Of a stretch of DNA of 6,266 bases, positions 5,082 to 6,266 are shown piece after piece. This DNA comes from Anaerolineae bacterium. GTDB taxonomy: Bacteria > Chloroflexota > Anaerolineae > Anaerolineales > Villigracilaceae. Position numbers and translations under genes: made by a program. Positions within the stretch are counted from its first letter, which is position 1; each line of letters begins with the position of its first letter. The stretch is taken from contig DQGV01000299.1 of the NCBI GenBank assembly GCA_003524705.1, positions 1 through 6,266 of the forward strand, read 5' to 3'. The notes below the pieces were generated by a model. It made no database searches, was not told the origin of the DNA, and saw nothing but the letters and a program-made list of their open reading frames with translations.

Positions 5082-6266
5082 TTACTTTGCAATCTTCTTC
5101 AACACATCACCTAATCTCTCAACTTCTTCCACTGTATTGTAATGAGCCGCACCGACTCGTACCATGCCGCCTTTATCATCTAAACCGAGTCTTTCAGTCA
5201 CATTGATTGCGTAATAATTTCCATCCCACACATAGATATTTTCTTTGGCTAATTCCTCTGCAATCTGGCGCGGAGGAATATCTTTGATGCGGAAAGAAAA
5301 TGTGGCAACCCGTTCTTCTAAACGTTTTTCATCTGTAAGTCCATAAATTTGAATATTAGGAATCGACTCAAGTGTAGAGAGCAATGCACGACTTAATTCG
5401 TATTCATACGCGCGGATAGCAGTCATGGCTTTTTTTAATTCCAAGCCACGACCTGTATAACCCTCTTCTTGTAATCCTTCAATATATTTTGCACCAAACT
5501 CTTTTGAAATCCATTCGAAATATTCGATTGTTCCCAAAACGCCTGCAATGCCTTCGTGATTTTGTGTGCCGGTTTCAAATTTCCCCGGTAATGAATTTGT
5601 AGCCGGGCGAACTTTGTATGCAAATAATTTTTCGAGCAATTCTTTTTTGCCGTAAAGAATCCCCACATGCGGACCAAAAAATTTATATGCCGATGAAACC
5701 AAATAATCAGCATCTAGTTTTTGTACGTCAATGGTTCCGTGTGGAGCATATTGAACTGCATCTACATAGACTTGTGTTCCATTAACATGCGCCATCTTGA
5801 TAATTTTAGAAACGGGATTCACTGTCCCTAAAGAGTTTGCCGCATAACCAACTGCCAATAACTTTGGCTTTCTTTCTAAGGCTTTGGATAAGTCATCTAA
5901 TTTCAACGTGCCATCTTCCACATCGAAATCAATCCAATTAACTTTTACACCTTTATCCTGTGCGGCTAACACCCACGGAGTTACGTTTGCATCGTGGTCG
6001 AGTCTGGTTAATACAATTTCGTCGCCTTCTTTCCACTCGCGTGAAATCGAACGACTCATGTATAAGGTCAATGTAGTCATATTGTTGCCGAAAATAATTT
6101 CTTCGGATGAAGAAGCGTTATAAAAATCTTTCATGGCTTGATGTGCTTCTTCTAAAACCTCATCAGATTTGATACTCGTCTCAAATGCGCCTTCGTGATT
6201 GGCATTGCTTTCAATTAAATATTTATTGATTCGGTCAAGGCTGTGTTGAGCAATTTGAGTCCCGCC
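5082..6266 (-). CDS. Class V aminotransferase, VC1184-type cysteine desulfurase-like protein, N-terminus cut
   Basis: The frame is open to the right edge and gives 394 residues (an internal ATG at 6134 is not the start). The fragment opens with GGTQIAQHSLDRINKYLIES, followed by NANHEGAFETS, which is the N-terminal region of the VC1184 family (TIGR01976). Full members run to just over 400 residues, so only a few are missing. Counting from the edge, the PLP-fold landmarks are NNMTTLT (61-67), LDHDAN with the ring-stacking H91, VDAVQYAPHG with D169 and Q172, SAYKFFGPH with the Schiff-base K195, and FETGTQN (230-236). The C-terminal VWDGNYYAINVTERLG and VRVGAAHYNTVEEVERL blocks are also typical. 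No cysteine occurs anywhere in the fragment, so it lacks the persulfide-carrying residue of NifS/SufS enzymes. The true substrate is unknown. It stands alone and is convergent with the membrane protein gene; I found no clear terminator between them. Confidence 0.92.
   Translation of the reverse strand, partial: GGTQIAQHSLDRINKYLIESNANHEGAFETSIKSDEVLEEAHQAMKDFYNASSSEEIIFGNNMTTLTLYMSRSISREWKEGDEIVLTRLDHDANVTPWVLAAQDKGVKVNWIDFDVEDGTLKLDDLSKALERKPKLLAVGYAANSLGTVNPVSKIIKMAHVNGTQVYVDAVQYAPHGTIDVQKLDADYLVSSAYKFFGPHVGILYGKKELLEKLFAYKVRPATNSLPGKFETGTQNHEGIAGVLGTIEYFEWISKEFGAKYIEGLQEEGYTGRGLELKKAMTAIRAYEYELSRALLSTLESIPNIQIYGLTDEKRLEERVATFSFRIKDIPPRQIAEELAKENIYVWDGNYYAINVTERLGLDDKGGMVRVGAAHYNTVEEVERLGDVLKKIAK

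Noticed and set aside
5066..5096. AAGATT/AATCTT inverted repeat at the convergent gene junction as a terminator
   Set aside because: Only 6 AT-rich pairs with a loop of about 19 bases and no T run; too weak to support.

Overview
The window comes from a bacterium of moderately low GC with Shine-Dalgarno-led genes and standard sigma-70-like promoters. The gene content is a secreted DNase with calcium-binding repeats, a DUF3597 protein and a VC1184-type class V aminotransferase. Together with a GACCTG/CAGGTC hairpin between genes, this would fit an Anaerolineae-like Chloroflexota member. That placement is an inference from memory of such genomes and no marker gene here proves it.

Layout, left to right. 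The 3' end of an unrecognised gene on the + strand (1-238) is followed by a bulged terminator hairpin (250-288). A small minus-strand DUF3597 gene (303-746) converges on it. The 207-base gap 747-953 holds the presumed promoter of the DUF3597 gene and a perfect 14-bp terminator stem (898-932) that closes the next gene. That gene fills half the window (954-4157, minus). It encodes a 1067-residue exported ExeM/NucH-type nuclease: signal peptide, LTD domain, Ig-like domain, OB-like region, endonuclease/exonuclease/phosphatase (EEP) domain, and 14 unbroken RTX nonapeptides at the C-terminus. A short divergent promoter region (4158-4282) separates it from a + strand gene for an eight-helix membrane protein built from two copies of one module (4283-5065). 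The last gene (5082-6266, minus) is a class V PLP enzyme of the VC1184 type. It is cut by the right edge close to its N-terminus and ends 16 bases from the membrane protein gene.

The genes alternate in orientation, so nearly every one is its own transcription unit. There is no visible operon, mobile element, tRNA, rRNA or CRISPR array. The nuclease probably degrades extracellular DNA for nutrients or biofilm turnover. Its only evident link to a neighbour is the back-to-back promoter arrangement with the membrane protein gene. I do not see a multi-gene novel system. The most original items are the duplicated membrane protein of unknown function, its apparently leaderless promoter, and a cysteine-free 'desulfurase-like' enzyme.
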